Assembly: GCF_963576615.1 (NCBI RefSeq)
Contig: NC_088717.1
Span: 15,176,108-15,240,107, forward strand
Source: Watersipora subatra
Taxonomy: Eukaryota; Bryozoa; Gymnolaemata; Cheilostomatida; Watersiporidae
Length of the DNA: 64,000 nt
Direction: 5' to 3'
Part shown: piece after piece, positions 1 to 13,030 of the stretch
How positions within the stretch are numbered: the first letter of the stretch is position 1
How the letters are laid out: each line of letters begins with the position of its first letter
The notes under the pieces: generated by a model
What the model was told of the DNA's origin: nothing
The model's database searches: none
Seen by the model: only the letters and a program-made list of their open reading frames with translations
Translations under genes and position numbers: made by a program

Positions 1-1410
1 TGTCAGCTACTGTCATGAATGAATAAATGCGCAGAGTATCAAAAGAAAGGAAATACCGCGGAAGAGGCATGTTACAAAACATTGCATAACCCTTAAAATA
101 GTTGATGAACTACGATGATACGAGGAAAGCCAATTCAATGAGTTTATATTTCTACACTAACAACAAAAACCACTCTGTTAGAAAGAAAAACGGCACAAAC
201 AATCCTATGACCTCATCAATCACATGTCACCAGAGTCGCTGGACAGGAAATGGTTATATACTCTGACTCACCGCCGAACAACAAGAATACATCGCTACAA
301 ACTTTATTACTACCCAGTCTGATGATCTACAAACCAACTGAATCGCTGCCTCGCATGACTCAGGGATGAACAGACCAGCTGACCTATCCAGCAGATAGCT
401 TGTCAATTCAAACTGCCACCAGAACACGAGCAACATCCTAAAGCATTCGTTTGAATGTGTTTTGTAATCCAAGTTGTAAAGTTTAAGGCAGTGATTAGAG
501 CCAACAGCAAACGCGTCATTCTTTACATGATAAAAATACTTCTGTTACAACGTATAAACACTCCATGGACAAAAGTTCAGTGAGAGAGCGAATATGTTAT
601 AACATATGAGAACATAGTGGCACAACCCAATTTTGAAAAAATGGAAAATACAGACTGTATCGAACGTGCAAAATACTTATCGGAGGAAATTAGCATTCAA
701 TCCTCCAACGTTTAAAATTGTGACGATGTTACCTTAGTCTGTCATTGCGTAACCAGCATGTTATAAGAAGACAAACCTCTCTAAATTCAATCAAGCTGAG
801 CAGTCACCGGTATAAAACAAGCAAAAAGTCAATACCTCAGATTTGTCTAGTGTTTCTTGTTTGCGCAAAAGCGAAAACTAAACTTTTGCGCATGACTTAG
901 TGGTGACAAGAAAATGACCCCCTCCCTTCCTGTGCACACTCACACATAGACAGCATTGCAGCCCTTACCAACAAAGATTCTTTAGCATCCGCCATGTTGA
1001 AGCTTAATTCTTACTACATATAAAAATCGAAATCCGAAAAACAACAGACAACTATCTTCGAAAGTTTTCGGCTTTACTAAAACGAAATGTCCGACAACGC
1101 CAATAATCCTGAAAGAACTATGAACCATCTTCCCTTATCCCATGTATTATCTCGTAAGATAAACAAGGTGGTTCAAATAACATTAAACAGTGGAGCCGCT
1201 GTAGGCAGTATGATAACATACAAACTAACAGATAAAGATATGTATATAGATGAGCAGGCATAATGTCGAAAATCATAATGGATAAGTTTGCAAGCTTCAT
1301 ATTATCTCAACGCCTGTTTGATATAAATGAGAATCATAATCCAGGGAGTCTGACGGCAAAACATTTAACCAGGCAGACAGCTGGATAAGGCTTATCTACA
1401 CATACCATCG
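1..1410. other. Spacer, no gene seen
   Basis: AT-rich sequence with only short, unconvincing reading frames. I recognise no coding similarity, RNA gene or repeat here. Confidence 0.5.
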
Positions 1411-1431
1411 AAATGTGTCGTTCGAAATAGT

Positions 1432-1868
1432 TTATTTAAGCGTTGTATGGTCGTCTGCAATCACTCGATTTACGAGTATAATATAATGTCTGCTTGTTGG
1501 TGTACTCTCAGATGGCTGGCGAGTCCATTGCGAGATGAACAAATCTTGCCATGAAGGGAATCGGTAACTGTCTTTTGTGTTGTTTCGGGCAGCCCTCTTC
1601 TGCTTCCGTTTAGATCGTCTGTTATCTTCAATTATTTTCACATCTTTGTGCACCAAAGGTCGAAATACTTTTCTGTTTTTTGCTAGCCTCTCCTAAGTTT
1701 TGGTTCTGATAAAACACTGCTTCGAGGTACGGAGTGAAGGTTATATTTGGGCCGTTTTCTCTGGCCTCCATGAGTATGCTTGCCATCTTCCTGTTGCGAG
1801 TACATGACCTGTTTTGGTAGGTGTGTGTCAGAAGTACGCTCTACTGTTGTATAGATCATACAATTCAT
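1432..1868 (-). mobile_element. RTE-like LINE 3' end, decayed
   Basis: Read on the minus strand, this resembles the C-terminal tail of endonuclease/reverse-transcriptase polyproteins of RTE-type LINEs. There is a stretch reading LPKQVMYSQQEDGK, then GGQRKR, then KRAAR. A C2H2-like knuckle, CKICSSRNGLASHLRVH, follows in a different frame around 1480-1560. The knuckle lies out of frame with the upstream part and stops intervene, so this is a dead fragment. The family call rests on remembered motif order, not on an alignment. Confidence 0.6.
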
Positions 1869-4218
1869 GATTCATGACACGTTCATGATTAGCTGCAATA
1901 GCAGTAAGCATAATCTCGAATTCATTTTATTCGCTTCTACTGTAAGCTGGTTTCATTTATGATTTAATTTTGAACGATGATGCCAGGTCCTCACACAAAT
2001 AACAATTAATATATAGACAAAAATATTCTAACTTGTAACAGATACAGGAAGGCCACTGGTGTAGTTTGAAGCTCTTTACGTAATAAATTCTGTTGAAACT
2101 AAATTTCCTCATAATTGAATTTATGTCGTGAACTTAGAGTATGTTTGTACTTGATCGTTTCCACCATTAACGTCTAGTGGTCTTTTCTTGAAACATTGTT
2201 GATACTATAAATCATTGATATTACGAATTGCGGACGATCCGTATTACATAATAAATATGCTGACGATACTTCCACAACGATAGTAAAAAATCCTACGAGA
2301 ACATCCATGGCCTTGACATGACAGAGGCTGATTTTCATTGGCCATTCTACTTTTCGACGCTTCACATAGTTTAGTAGAGCCATGGCGTGGCGCTATGGCA
2401 CATATCTACAATCTGCATCAGCTGCGCATTTCGCGTGTGTGTCGCTATGCCTTTACCTAGATATAAAACACTGCAACGCCTATACACATTCCTATAACAC
2501 CCAGCAACAAATATCCGACCTAGATAGAAAAAATATTTTCCATTTTCTACTAAAATCAGCTCATCACACCTCCAATGATCACATCACAAAATCCTTGAAA
2601 ACACTACCTTATACCAAACTTGCTCGCTTCTGCAGTTCTGCTACAGGTTTCAAAATCCTACATAAACTATGCCCAGACTACAACCACCATGATGTTTCAG
2701 TTTATGAACCTTCTGTCACTACAATTTACAATTCAGTATCCCGACTCCTCGACAATACAATTAGATCACTAACTTTTAAAGCATTTTTGTTCAACTGAAT
2801 CAATAACTCCTAATTTGGGTCTTCTCATTTTTCTTTTGGCAAATAACGAAAAACATTATTTTGTAGATGATTACTAACACTAATAATAGGCTATACAGTA
2901 GCTTTCTAGACAATATATTAGGTGAACCTATAAATGCATTTTTTACAACAGCCAAAAACAAATATATCAAATCTAGATTGGAAAATATGTACGAAATTAT
3001 CCCATTAGCTATTTTAGAAAACGGAGTCTGTGAAACCAGACAACGCTTTCTTTTTAGGAGTTAACTACAGCAATACCAACTCCAGATAGTAAAGATACCT
3101 ATGACATTCAGCTAAAATCCACTCTTAGGTTCCATTAGATTGCATTGATTGTGAAGCAAGCTGTGAAGCAGTGAACTCGCGCTGACGCACGACTAAACGA
3201 GAATACGTTAATACGACAATACCTTATACGACTGAGTGTACATAAGAGTATATAAATATCTACCATATTTACAAAACGAGAGTTCAGATGAGGAAAGTGA
3301 GTTTTGTTAATCAGCCCTTCTCGATTACATCAACTCCACAAATCTAATCAGTCAATCGGTTAATAAATGTATCAACCAGTGCTCTTTAGAATATGCCCTT
3401 TCAAAAACAATAATTATGGTTACAATTAAATAAAGCATTCATTAAACAAATTCCACTGATATTGACTTTGCCTTATTCATTCGTGTAAAGAATGGCCTTA
3501 CCTTGAGACGAAGCCTCCAGCCAGCTGTAACACCTACTTCAGTAATACGATAATGACTATTGACTACAGCTAGCAATCTTTTCATATATATTCCTCTATT
3601 TGACAATCAGAGAGATTTATTTACAAACTCAACAGACCGAGATACTATAGAGATAAGTGACACCTCTCTACCTAGCTAGCCCACTAGCTCACTAATCTTA
3701 TCTTAACAATTGAATATTCATTCTCCTATATACTATTCATAAACTACTAGTCGGTTTAAAAAAGGAAAATCTTACATAAAGAAGCGTAAAGTAGCCAACC
3801 AACTAATTATTTTATTTTTAGCTCATTAATAGTTAAAACAGATTAAGGACGCTTGGAGGAGTAAAATGATGCAAGTTCAGTTGTTGTACTGCTTTTCTAA
3901 AGAGAGTTACAGCAAATTAAAGCTTAAAAGTATTAAGTTGCTATAGGCGGCTCCGTACTTTTGAACATGACTGTATAAATGTATAAGATGAGAATACTAC
4001 AGCTTTATATGGTAACTGTCATACTTCTTTCATTATTCTAGTTTATGTTAAAAACAAAATTTATGATTCTTTTCACTATGAATGCGCGTTAAGTGATGCC
4101 TGGTTCACCCGCTACTGATAGGGCATATTCACTGCTGACTGTACACGCCTAATATAGCCATATACCACAAAAACTTTTTAAAAAGTGGTTGCTTTTATAT
4201 TCCTAAGGCAATTACTAT
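1869..4218. other. Spacer with one unassigned ORF
   Basis: No gene is recognised. A plus-strand frame at 2382-2798 (138 codons) and a shorter one at 2867-3064 are the longest open stretches. Neither matches a family I know, and neither has clear splice sites or a strong start context. They may be decayed transposon coding sequence or chance. Confidence 0.35.
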
Positions 4219-4226
4219 GGGATATC

Positions 4227-5006
4227 CAGTGTCGTATAGTTTCACAGAGTCCCGTGACCAGGAGCCGGAAACAAAAACGTTTGATTCCAAACAAACCCGA
4301 TCGACATACTGATCTCTAATGGAATATTCTTACCTCGCTCTCAACATCTCACTCTTTTGCATTTACTTTATTTTATTACAAAAAATCACTGGTAGTTTCT
4401 TGTAGAGAATTTTGTCTTTTTTCAAATGGTGTATAATACAACAATCAATTTCAGAGCGACTGCCAATGGGAGTAATTTTTGTTGGTTAGTGTTGCGGCCT
4501 CTCCATTATAACTTATATAAAACAATAGTGGGCGCGGCTTGTTTGTTTGGAGCCGTGCGAGCTCCGATATGCGCATCCGTTAGCAACGAAACTCTGTGAA
4601 GTTATACAGCTCTGTACTGGCAGAGTCATATAGCTTTAAAAAGTCTCGCGACCAAAACCGGAAGCAAAAGCGTCGGATTCCAAACAAACCGGATCGACAT
4701 ACCGATCTCTAATGGAATATTCATACCTCGCTCTCAATACCGCGCTTTTTTGCATTTACTTTACGTTTTTACAAAAATGTTATTAGCAGCTTTTTGTAGG
4801 AAATTTTGTTTTCTTTCAAATGGTTCATGATACAACAATCAATTTTAAAGTGACTGCTAATGGAAGTAGTTTTTGTTGATTAATGTTGCGACCTCTCCAT
4901 TATAACTTATATAAAAATAGTAGGCGCGGCCTGTTTGTTTGGAATCGAGCGAGCTCCCGTAGACGCTTCTGTTAGTCGCGGGACTCTGTGAAACTATACG
5001 GCTCTG
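4227..5006. mobile_element. Tandem dimer of a hAT-like MITE
   Basis: Two copies of a roughly 387-bp element (4227-4614 and 4621-5006) lie in direct orientation, 6 bases apart. Each is bounded by inverted ends of the form CAGAGCCGTATAGTTTCAC. The 8-bp word GGGATATC occurs just before the first copy (4219-4226) and just after the second (5007-5014), so the pair has one outer target duplication. The 8-bp duplication and CAGNG ends fit hAT elements. There is no transposase frame, so it is non-autonomous. Confidence 0.75.
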
Positions 5007-5129
5007 GGGATATCTAATTGGAGGTCAATGGAGGTAAAAGGATACCAAGCAGGTCGAGTAATACCAAGGAGGTCAAGAGATATCAATGAAGGCTGAGGGA
5101 TATTCATGGGATACCAATAGAAGTCAAGG

Positions 5130-5815
5130 AATACTGATGGAGATCAGGTAATGCCAATATAGGTCAAGGGATATCGATTGTCACCAAAAGACATCCAAGG
5201 GATACCAATGGAGTTCAATAAATACCAATGGAGGTCGAGGAATGCCAATAAATGCCATGGGATATCGATAGAGGCCATAGGATATCGATAGAGGCCATAG
5301 GATACCGATAGAGGCCATAGAATACCTATAGAGGCCATAGAATACCTATAGAGGCCATTGGATACCTATAGAGGCCATGGGATATCGATAGAGGCCATGG
5401 GATATCGATAGAGGCCATGGGATACCTATAGAGGCCATTGGATACCTATAGAGGCCATGGGATATCGATAGAGGCCATGGGATATCGATAGAGGCCATGG
5501 GATATCGATAGAGGCCATGGGATATCGATAGAGGCCATGGAATACAGATAGAGGCCATTGCATACCTATTAAGGCCATGGGATACAGATTGAGGCCATAG
5601 GATACTGATAGAGGCCATAGGATACCTATAGAGGCCATTGGATACCTATTATAGAGGCCATGGGATACAGATAGAGGCCATATGATACCTATAGAGGCCA
5701 TGAGATACCGATAGAGGCCATGGGATATCGATAGAGGCCATTAGATACTGATAGAGGCCAAGGGATACCGATAAAGGCCATGGGATACCGATAGAGGCCA
5801 TGGGATAGTAACAGA
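5130..5815. repeat. 20-bp minisatellite
   Basis: About 33 tandem copies of a 20-bp unit close to GATACCGATAGAGGCCATGG, degenerate toward the left end. Because 20 is not a multiple of 3 and the unit has few stops on the minus strand, long overlapping minus-strand reading frames arise by chance. Confidence 0.9.
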
Positions 5816-6957
5816 GGTAGAGTGACATCCACTGATGGCCAAGAGATATCAATGGCAGACTACGCAGGAGCCAGTGAACTACCTCAGAGAGTCCAATAGC
5901 GATATAAACATGGCCAACTGCATCTTGACCAGAGGCCTGTAACGGAGTTTGATATATATATATATATATATATATACCTGAGGATAAACTACATCTATAA
6001 ATAGCAGGAGTGTAGAAACAGGCGCGAGCTCATTCTAGGAAATAGATACTTAATAAGGATTGATGGACCCTCGTACATAAATTGCATAACCAACATGAAT
6101 AGTATTTTTTAACCAGCCAGGCATGTTGATTCCAACTCGACCTGTTTTTCCTATAGACTAAGATGCAATCATGATATTCATCTCATCACTGGATAAGCTC
6201 TAAATGTTAAACGTATTGACTAAAGTTGGCGAACAAAGATCATACATCATCTATTCAGATAGTAATCAACTGTCTTTGGCTCATCCTTAATGTGTATGAT
6301 TCATTTTTTCAATTGCATGAAGTGGTGCCTCTATATATGTGAGCAAATTCTCAAAATCCTATGCATGATTTCATTTCAATTGCAACTCACCAACTGAATA
6401 AATACAAAGTTATTTGGCGCCGTCTGAAACAGTACAACATTGAAATAGTTTAAACTAATTATATTTCAGAAAAGTACTAATGCTTCGGTGTTAAACTATA
6501 AAAGCAAACACATAATAGAGATGAGTATCAGTATCAGCATTTGGCAGCATAAGTAATAATAACGCTAAATAACAGTATTTTGTTTTGTCTATTATTTTAG
6601 ATGTGTTGCGACACCACTCAAGTCAATGCACTTACTAAAACGATTTTGGAAAGACAACTTCATTTCTATTTGGAGCAATGTTGTCACGGAACAGCAATAA
6701 TTATGTAGCGCGCTAAGGCTCTCATCATGTCATTGTTTTGCATCAGATGGTTTCATAATATTTGGTCTGATTTAAACAAAGTAATACTTTTGATCAAAGT
6801 ACACCCCTACTGAACAGATCTCTTTTAGGTGCATATTGTTAAATTATCCAGGTCTATAGCGCCATGTTATATAACATTTCTAAGCATTGCAGCTATTGCT
6901 ATCATTTTTTTTCCAACAAAAAGCCAAAATTTCAAAATCTTTGTTACACCATCTCTA
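5816..6957. other. Spacer with AT microsatellite
   Basis: No gene is seen. A TA dinucleotide run lies at about 5952-5976. Confidence 0.5.
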
Positions 6958-8352
6958 AAGGTTGACTTGCAACAAAATTCACATTACAGTTATTTGGCAT
7001 CAAAAGATTCACCATGTTTTACTCTGCTGTGTTGTCGGTGCAAAATATGTGGAAATGTGATAACAAGCTCTTAAAGCTCAAAAACAAACAGTTAATCGCA
7101 GCCATCACGAGACTGCCGTAGTTTGGAATCTCTTTATTTCGATGACATTCTCAAACATTGTGATTATCGTTTGGATACGTTATCACAAGAATTGAAAGGC
7201 CAGCACAAAGGCGCAATATAAACGTCTCGTAGCACTAGGCTATGACAAACGCTTCGAGTTCTGCCAAAAAGCCCGTATCAAAAGTAGATGCGCGCTACTT
7301 TACAGTTTTGTTTCAGCTTGGTCTAATCATCTAGTCGTAATCTGATCATGTTACCTATACTTCCTGCCAAACAGCGCGAACAATTTCTGCAGCATTTTTC
7401 GGCTATCACAGGTGACCAAAAGGCTTGTCATGTGTATCAGAAGATGATATGCACTCCTTCGAGGTAAAGTTGAAAAATTAAACGAATTTTTACGATAGGT
7501 TTTGAGATATTAGTGTTCAAAGTGACAGCAATGCAACGATAATGAAACAGACGTGTAAGGACAATAGAGTTTTAACGACAATAAGGTTTTGTTGAATGAC
7601 TGAAGTAAATTTATGAAAATATTTTGTCGAGTGAGGTTTCATGAAAGTGTAAACAAAAGCCATCGTGTTCAACTACGTCCCATTTGAGCCGTTTTGGAAT
7701 GGGAGTCCAATATAGGCGTTTTTGTGATGGCTGAAAAAAACTGTTCGTTTTTGAGCTTTCAACTCTTTTGCTACCGAAAGCCAATATATCGGCTTTCATG
7801 GTAATTCAAGTACAGACCGTAAGCCGATATATTGGCTTTTCAATATTGGTTCATTTTTCTTTTCATTACGAAGCCCACACATAAGCTAGACCAATCAAAT
7901 TTTGTCTCCAGTGAAACAATGGTTCAACGATTACATTTCTAATTATCTTTCAAAACGCAAAACCAGATCGTTATCGCCATGGCAAGGAAAAACACCGCGT
8001 TCGTTCAACGCAAATAAAATGTTGGAGATTGTACGAGAGTGGAACTCACGTTGTACGTACTGTATCTTGTAGAGAATTTTTTTTGTGTAACATGTATTTT
8101 ACAGTAAAACGATATCTGCTTTTATTCTCAAGATATTACTTAAATGCTAGTGGTATATCGGATTTTCGAAAAACTTGTTTTATTAATTCGGGCAGAATAT
8201 TCATTCGGTAAGATTTTAATGTGGTAGTGAAAGAGTTAAGAGCTTGTAATCACATTTCTACGTATTTTGCACCTATAACACAGCATAGTAAGACATGGTG
8301 AATCTTTTGATACCAAATAACTGTTATGTGAACTTTGTTAGAAATGAACCTT
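6958..8352. mobile_element. TA-flanked long-TIR DNA element, copy 1
   Basis: The left end AAGGTTGACTTGCAAC and about 130 following bases recur inverted at the right end (about 8226-8352), with TA on both sides. TA duplication and long inverted repeats suggest a Tc1/mariner-type or foldback non-autonomous element. Compared with the copy at 28258-29235 it carries about 470 extra bases (roughly 7750-8220). These include a hairpin formed by AAAGCCAATATATCGGC (about 7777) and its near-complement at 7820-7838. No transposase is visible. Confidence 0.65.
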
Positions 8353-9570
8353 TAACCAATCAGAATCTTCAGTCACCTATGTTAATTTTTAATTATATTT
8401 TACTTAACTCGTTGGCCCGATGTAAGTAATAATAAATATAACAAGTGGCTAAAAGAAGATAACTCATTTTTCTTCAAATACTAATACTTCTTCAGCTTGT
8501 GGCACTGAAAACTATCTTCTTTAACATGTGCCCTCAACTCTCAAACATTCCAGCAACACCTAACAATGTAATTGGCTTATTCTTTTAGGTAATACACGAC
8601 TGAAATAATCATAAATAAGCATGCAGCAAAGCCTTAGGATGTTTACAAGGAGGTAAAACTATAAAACATTGATTTTGACATTATCCTAAAAAGATGCCAA
8701 GTGGAACAGTTACAAATTACTTCAATCAAATTATGCCTAAAAAAGAAAGTAAATTAGAAAAATTGAAGCGCAAAGATAATGGTTAGAAAATACTGCAGGA
8801 ATAATAATGTAACTGTATTATCCACAATTATAATTATGTTGCTCTAAGTGATGAAGACAGAGTGTGACAATTAATTGCAAAGAATTTAATTTAAACAATT
8901 TAAATGAATTTAAACAATCAATTGTAAAGAATGCAACGGCAACTATTAAAGAAATGCTAATTATCTTGTCTTAGAAAAAGCAGAGGGTGTAGTACAAGCA
9001 GAATACACTGCCTTTGTAGCGATAGCTAAGTTTGCACAAGCAGAATAGGTTTTTTGTATAAGAGACACTCTGTGAATAAAATCAGTTCATTCAGATATGC
9101 CTAACTCCACATAAATCGTGTGTAATTTTAGTGGGTAGATTGGCCTTTTGGGTGGACTGCTTTACCCAACAGGTCAGTTGTGAAAAGTCATAAAGTACAA
9201 GGTTACAAAATGGACCCTCAATACAATTTTAATTTATTTCAGTGTTGGCATCATGAGGAGAAAATGCTGTATAGAGGGGTATAGAAACCCATAGTAATTA
9301 TGTAATGCAAACCCCCTGGAAAAAATCATCATAACTTTATATACATACTGCACATATTAAAAATTAGTAATAAAACAATATGTTAACCTTAGTAGCTATA
9401 GTTACCTACAGTAACTTTAATGTATTTAGTGGTTACGATCTGCAAGATAATTTAACATTACAATGTACTATGTGCAGTATGTTTCGTAGGGAGCGCTTAC
9501 TTTCGAGGCAGGCGTATAACATAAACGTTGAATTTAACTTAAATGAATTTAGCTTACTAAACACATACTT
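8353..9570. other. Spacer, no gene seen
   Basis: AT-rich spacer. Around 9500-9565 there is a short stretch shared with about 32970-33040, a second dispersed repeat family. Confidence 0.45.
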
Positions 9571-9706
9571 AAAGGTTGACTTGCAACAAAATTCACATTA
9601 CAGTTATTTGGTATCATAAGATGTCTTACTCTGTTGTGTTGTGTTGTAGGTGCCAAATATGTGGAAATGTGATTACAAGCTCTTAAGCTCAAAAACGCCA
9701 AAATTC
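9571..9706. mobile_element. Solo terminal repeat of the long-TIR element
   Basis: One terminal repeat of the family at 6958-8352 and 28258-29235, preceded by TA. The opposite end is not found nearby. It sits directly after the dispersed repeat also seen near 33000. Confidence 0.6.
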
Positions 9707-10400
9707 AATGTTGAGAGAATTTTTGTGTTAATATCATACGGCAAAAAAGTTGAAAAAATGTGCGTCTTTGTATGGCAAGAATGAAAAACATCACGTTCCA
9801 CATCGTAAGGTGAAAAAAACCGTATAACAAGGGCATCGTAACCCGAGGGCGCACTGTATAGTTAACAACATGAGCTTTTATATATTAAAGCTATATGGTA
9901 TATATACCAATGGCATATAGATTGATGAAATTGCAATGTGACTCTCACACCCTAAACACAGACAAATCAATAAAAAACTGCAGATAACCCAAATATTCCT
10001 GAATATTTTATAGAAATCCTAGCCATCATCAAATAATCAAAGCAACACCCAGCCATGATGATAATATTGCAATAGGCTAATGGATTTAGCTGTTTAAACC
10101 TGGTGGAGTGATTGTTAGATCATTTTCTCCAAACTAAATATATCTTCTAAAATCATCGCATCAATGTAACATAATGACTTAGTATTTTAATCTACAGATA
10201 GTGGCAACAAGAAAATTAGAAAAATAATATGATGTGGCTAAATTAAAGAGACTCTCTTGGAGAGAAAATGCCATCATAAACTGTTGAAGATTCTAGTGTT
10301 TTGGATATCAAAATTACATAGCCGCGTCAGACATTTCCATGTAGCAAAATGGTCGACAAACTAGATATCTAGCGATATCTAGTTTGTAGAGTTTCTCTCT
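9707..10400. other. Spacer, no gene seen
   Basis: No coding similarity. A short palindromic stretch near 10361-10388 (ACTAGATATCT repeated) is the only visible structure. Confidence 0.4.
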
Positions 10401-10560
10401 ACCTCATCTACTATAAAACCTCAATTGAACACCACCTCTATTTGAACACCACCTCTATTTGAACACCACCTCTATTGGACCGCCATTACAAGATCAGGGT
10501 TGAAAAATAGAGCGCCACCTTCTATTTGAACGCCACCTTCATTTGACCACCACTTTGACT
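10401..10560. mobile_element. Small MITE-like repeat (CCTCTATTTGAACGCC family)
   Basis: Contains several direct copies of CCTCTATTTGAACACC and the word GGTTGAAAAATAGAGCGCC. The same words occur at 12940-13030 and, in compact TA-flanked form, at 59348-59439. The internal triplication suggests local expansion. Confidence 0.5.
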
Positions 10561-10699
10561 ATCTTTGATCTTTACGAACCCATAATATCAAGTGATCAGT
10601 AGAAACGTGTCCACAAAATCGTATAAATAATTAATCGTTTACATTAATAACAATCAATTCTCTTGCTGTTCAACTCCAAAGCTCTTTGCTTTTTTGGTT

Positions 10700-10930
10700 A
10701 AAAGCAACACCCTAGAAATAATCAATAACAGTCTCAAGCCAATAGTAGTTCTTTGTTTACCAGGGTCTTTCTACTTCTAAGTAGCCTACATAAGTTATAT
10801 AAAAAAAGTTTACACTCAACATGGTAGATGACCTTTCAAAGCAATGCTATAGAAATAATTACTGACTGTCTCAGGCTGATAGTAGTGCCTTGTTTAACGC
10901 GGTCCTAATACTTTGAAGACTGCATATAAA
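10700..10930. repeat. Degenerate tandem duplication
   Basis: Two diverged copies of about 90-150 bases. Both contain a TAGAAATAAT word followed by a TCTCA-GC-AATAGTAGT type stretch and a CTTTGTTTA stretch. Confidence 0.4.
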
Positions 10931-11084
10931 AATTGTTTGCAAGTTTTGGGCCAAAGGTTACGTTTAGCAAAATGCTAAACGGCTAGGCTAAATGCAGCGC
11001 GTACAAGTTTTGCTTTGCTGAAAAATTGTTTGGACGCTAATATCGACTAGTTCAACAGTGCAAAAGAAAAGTTGAGGCTGGAAG

Positions 11085-12220
11085 TAGTGCAGGGCACGGG
11101 TAATAAAACTCGTTGAACTTGCGGGTTCATCTTCTCTCGAGTTTCGGGTAATAGAAATCTCGAGCATTTCGATCTTGCAGGTTCAGGTTTTGACTTGCGA
11201 GTTCGGGTTTTATTACACGGATCCGTTGAGTAGAGTGGACAAAACTCAGTCTATTGCGCCTTGCGCTCTAAACACTGTTTAATAACCCGCCTGTTAACCC
11301 TTTGAACCCTGGCCTTTTTTGTCAATACGTGTCAGTAACCTGGGCAGTCTACCCAACGATCCGAAGTTTTTAAACTTTTATTATATATATCTGAACGTGC
11401 TCACAATACAATGATATTTGATAAAACACTAGCAAAAAAGTCGGGCCACCCACAGCGAATGTCATCAAACAGAAAAAAAACAGTACTTTACCATTATTCG
11501 GGCTGAACTATAAAAGTTTGCACAATTTTAAAAACAACTCATAAAAACATTTCCAATAGCATCATATCCATTGAGCACATGTTCATCATTATTTTATGAC
11601 TTAATAAATACTAAACAATTGTAATTAGTATTATAAAGTTCTTTATTTGCATCACAATCATTCATGACCTAACAACAAATGAGTCGTGTCAATTTTTTCG
11701 TGATATCGTTCAAATAGAATTTGTTATTAAAACGAAGTTAGGTAAAAATATTTGAAACTATTAAAACAGAAGTAAAATTTCTGGTCTAATATCTTATGCA
11801 AAAATTAATTTGATTGGTTTACGCTGTTACTTAGAAACGGCTTTTGTAAACAAAGCCTTGTGAATACCAGAATTCCCACCGATAGAGATTCTGACGCACC
11901 TTACGCAATGCCTGAAAACCGACAGTTGGGGTTCAAACTTCAAAGGGTTAAGGCTGTGAGCACAAATATCGGTAGTTAGAAAATAGTAAATAACCATAAA
12001 TAAATTGAATAGAATTATAATTGCATAGTAAACTTTAAAACATGTCTGATATTTCAAAATTTTAAACATAAAATTCGTATTAACAAACCCGATACCCAAA
12101 AAACCCATTGGCCAAGAAGTACTCGTGCCAAGCACTACCATCTACTCGATACTCGAAAAACTCGAACGGAAGGGGACGAGTCTAAAATCGTTGGCCAAGA
12201 AGTACTCGTGCCCAGCACTA
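11085..12220. mobile_element. hAT-like non-autonomous element with nested insertion
   Basis: Left end TAGTGCAGGGCACGGGTA and right end (reverse complement) TAGTGCTGGGCACGAGTA form inverted termini. They are flanked by GCTGGAAG and GCCAGAAG, an imperfect 8-bp duplication (6 of 8 match). This is hAT-like. A second partial right end lies near 12110-12145, showing an earlier rearrangement. No transposase frame is seen. Confidence 0.6.
11298..11947. mobile_element. piggyBac-like MITE nested in the hAT-like element
   Basis: TTAA lies on both sides (11294-11297 and 11948-11951), and the inverted ends begin CCCTTTGAA. TTAA duplication with C-rich ends is the piggyBac signature. Only about 9 terminal bases match, so the call is moderate. 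The minus-strand reading frame inside shows no transposase motif. Confidence 0.5.
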
Positions 12221-12939
12221 GCCAGAAGAGATTGTGGAAGGTATTGGACAATTAGAAGATGTTCGTTCCATCGAAAGCAACAATCAGAACGCGGCTAATC
12301 GTGAAAACGATGGAAATATTTTTGTTTTCAAACGGTTAATTGTTGTTTCTGCATGTAATATAAGTATGGTTCGTTTATGTCACTTGTTCTTGAAAATATA
12401 TTTGTATCATTTGATAGATTATCATTATATAACTTATATATATGCAGGTTTATAGCATGTTATTTATTAGCATCCTTGCGGCTGTCTCAACACGGCTTAC
12501 AATGGACCAGTGCTCATAACTCCACTTCTATGGCACATAAAAAGCTAGTTTTGGCTGCAAACTGTAGCAAACATATTAGTGAATGCAATGAGCTTTCATG
12601 CAACAATTTAGTATAGATATGAAATAAAAATTTGTCTTAAAATTTAGAATGAAATAAAATTGAAAATTCCAACAAATTGCAAAGAAGGACACAGGCTATA
12701 ATAACATCGCAGGTCAATTGCAAGGAGTAGATATCAACTGGTAGAGATATTTCTCGGGTTCTCTATGCATATTTATAAAGAGATCTTTGACAACTTAGAG
12801 GTAAGTTAGCAGATTCATTGCATCCAAAATGATTAATATCGCTTCTCTGAAAAAAGAGAGCAACATATAGGCGACATTCGCATCACCCATAATAGGGCTA
12901 AATTTATCTTCCGAAAATTCTGACGAGCCATTTGAAAAA

Positions 12940-13030
12940 TACACCGTCAGCCTCTATTTGAAACCCGTCTCCAATTGAACGCACTATAGAGGAATAGTTG
13001 AAAAATAGAGCGCCATGGCGTTTAATTGGA
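12940..13030. mobile_element. Small MITE-like repeat, second copy
   Basis: Shares CCTCTATTTGAA and GTTGAAAAATAGAGCGCC with 10401-10560 and 59348-59439. Confidence 0.45.

Larger units (their letters stand above)
11051..12334 (+). pseudogene. Candidate coding exon split by a transposon
   Basis: If the element at 11085-12220 and one copy of its target duplication are set aside, the reading frame left of it (11051-11084, after a TAG that could be a splice acceptor) is in frame with the frame to its right (from 12229). The left side reads FNSAKEKLRLEE and the right side IVEGIGQLEDVRSIESNN. The right part could end at a weak donor at 12335 (phase 2), which would fit the exon at 13836. I do not recognise the protein. 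Short frames can match by chance, so this is a weak call. Confidence 0.3.

Noticed and set aside
5144..5852. Overlapping minus-strand ORFs of 64-91 residues
   Set aside because: They are translations of the 20-bp minisatellite with a 20-residue period, with no start context or flanking exon.
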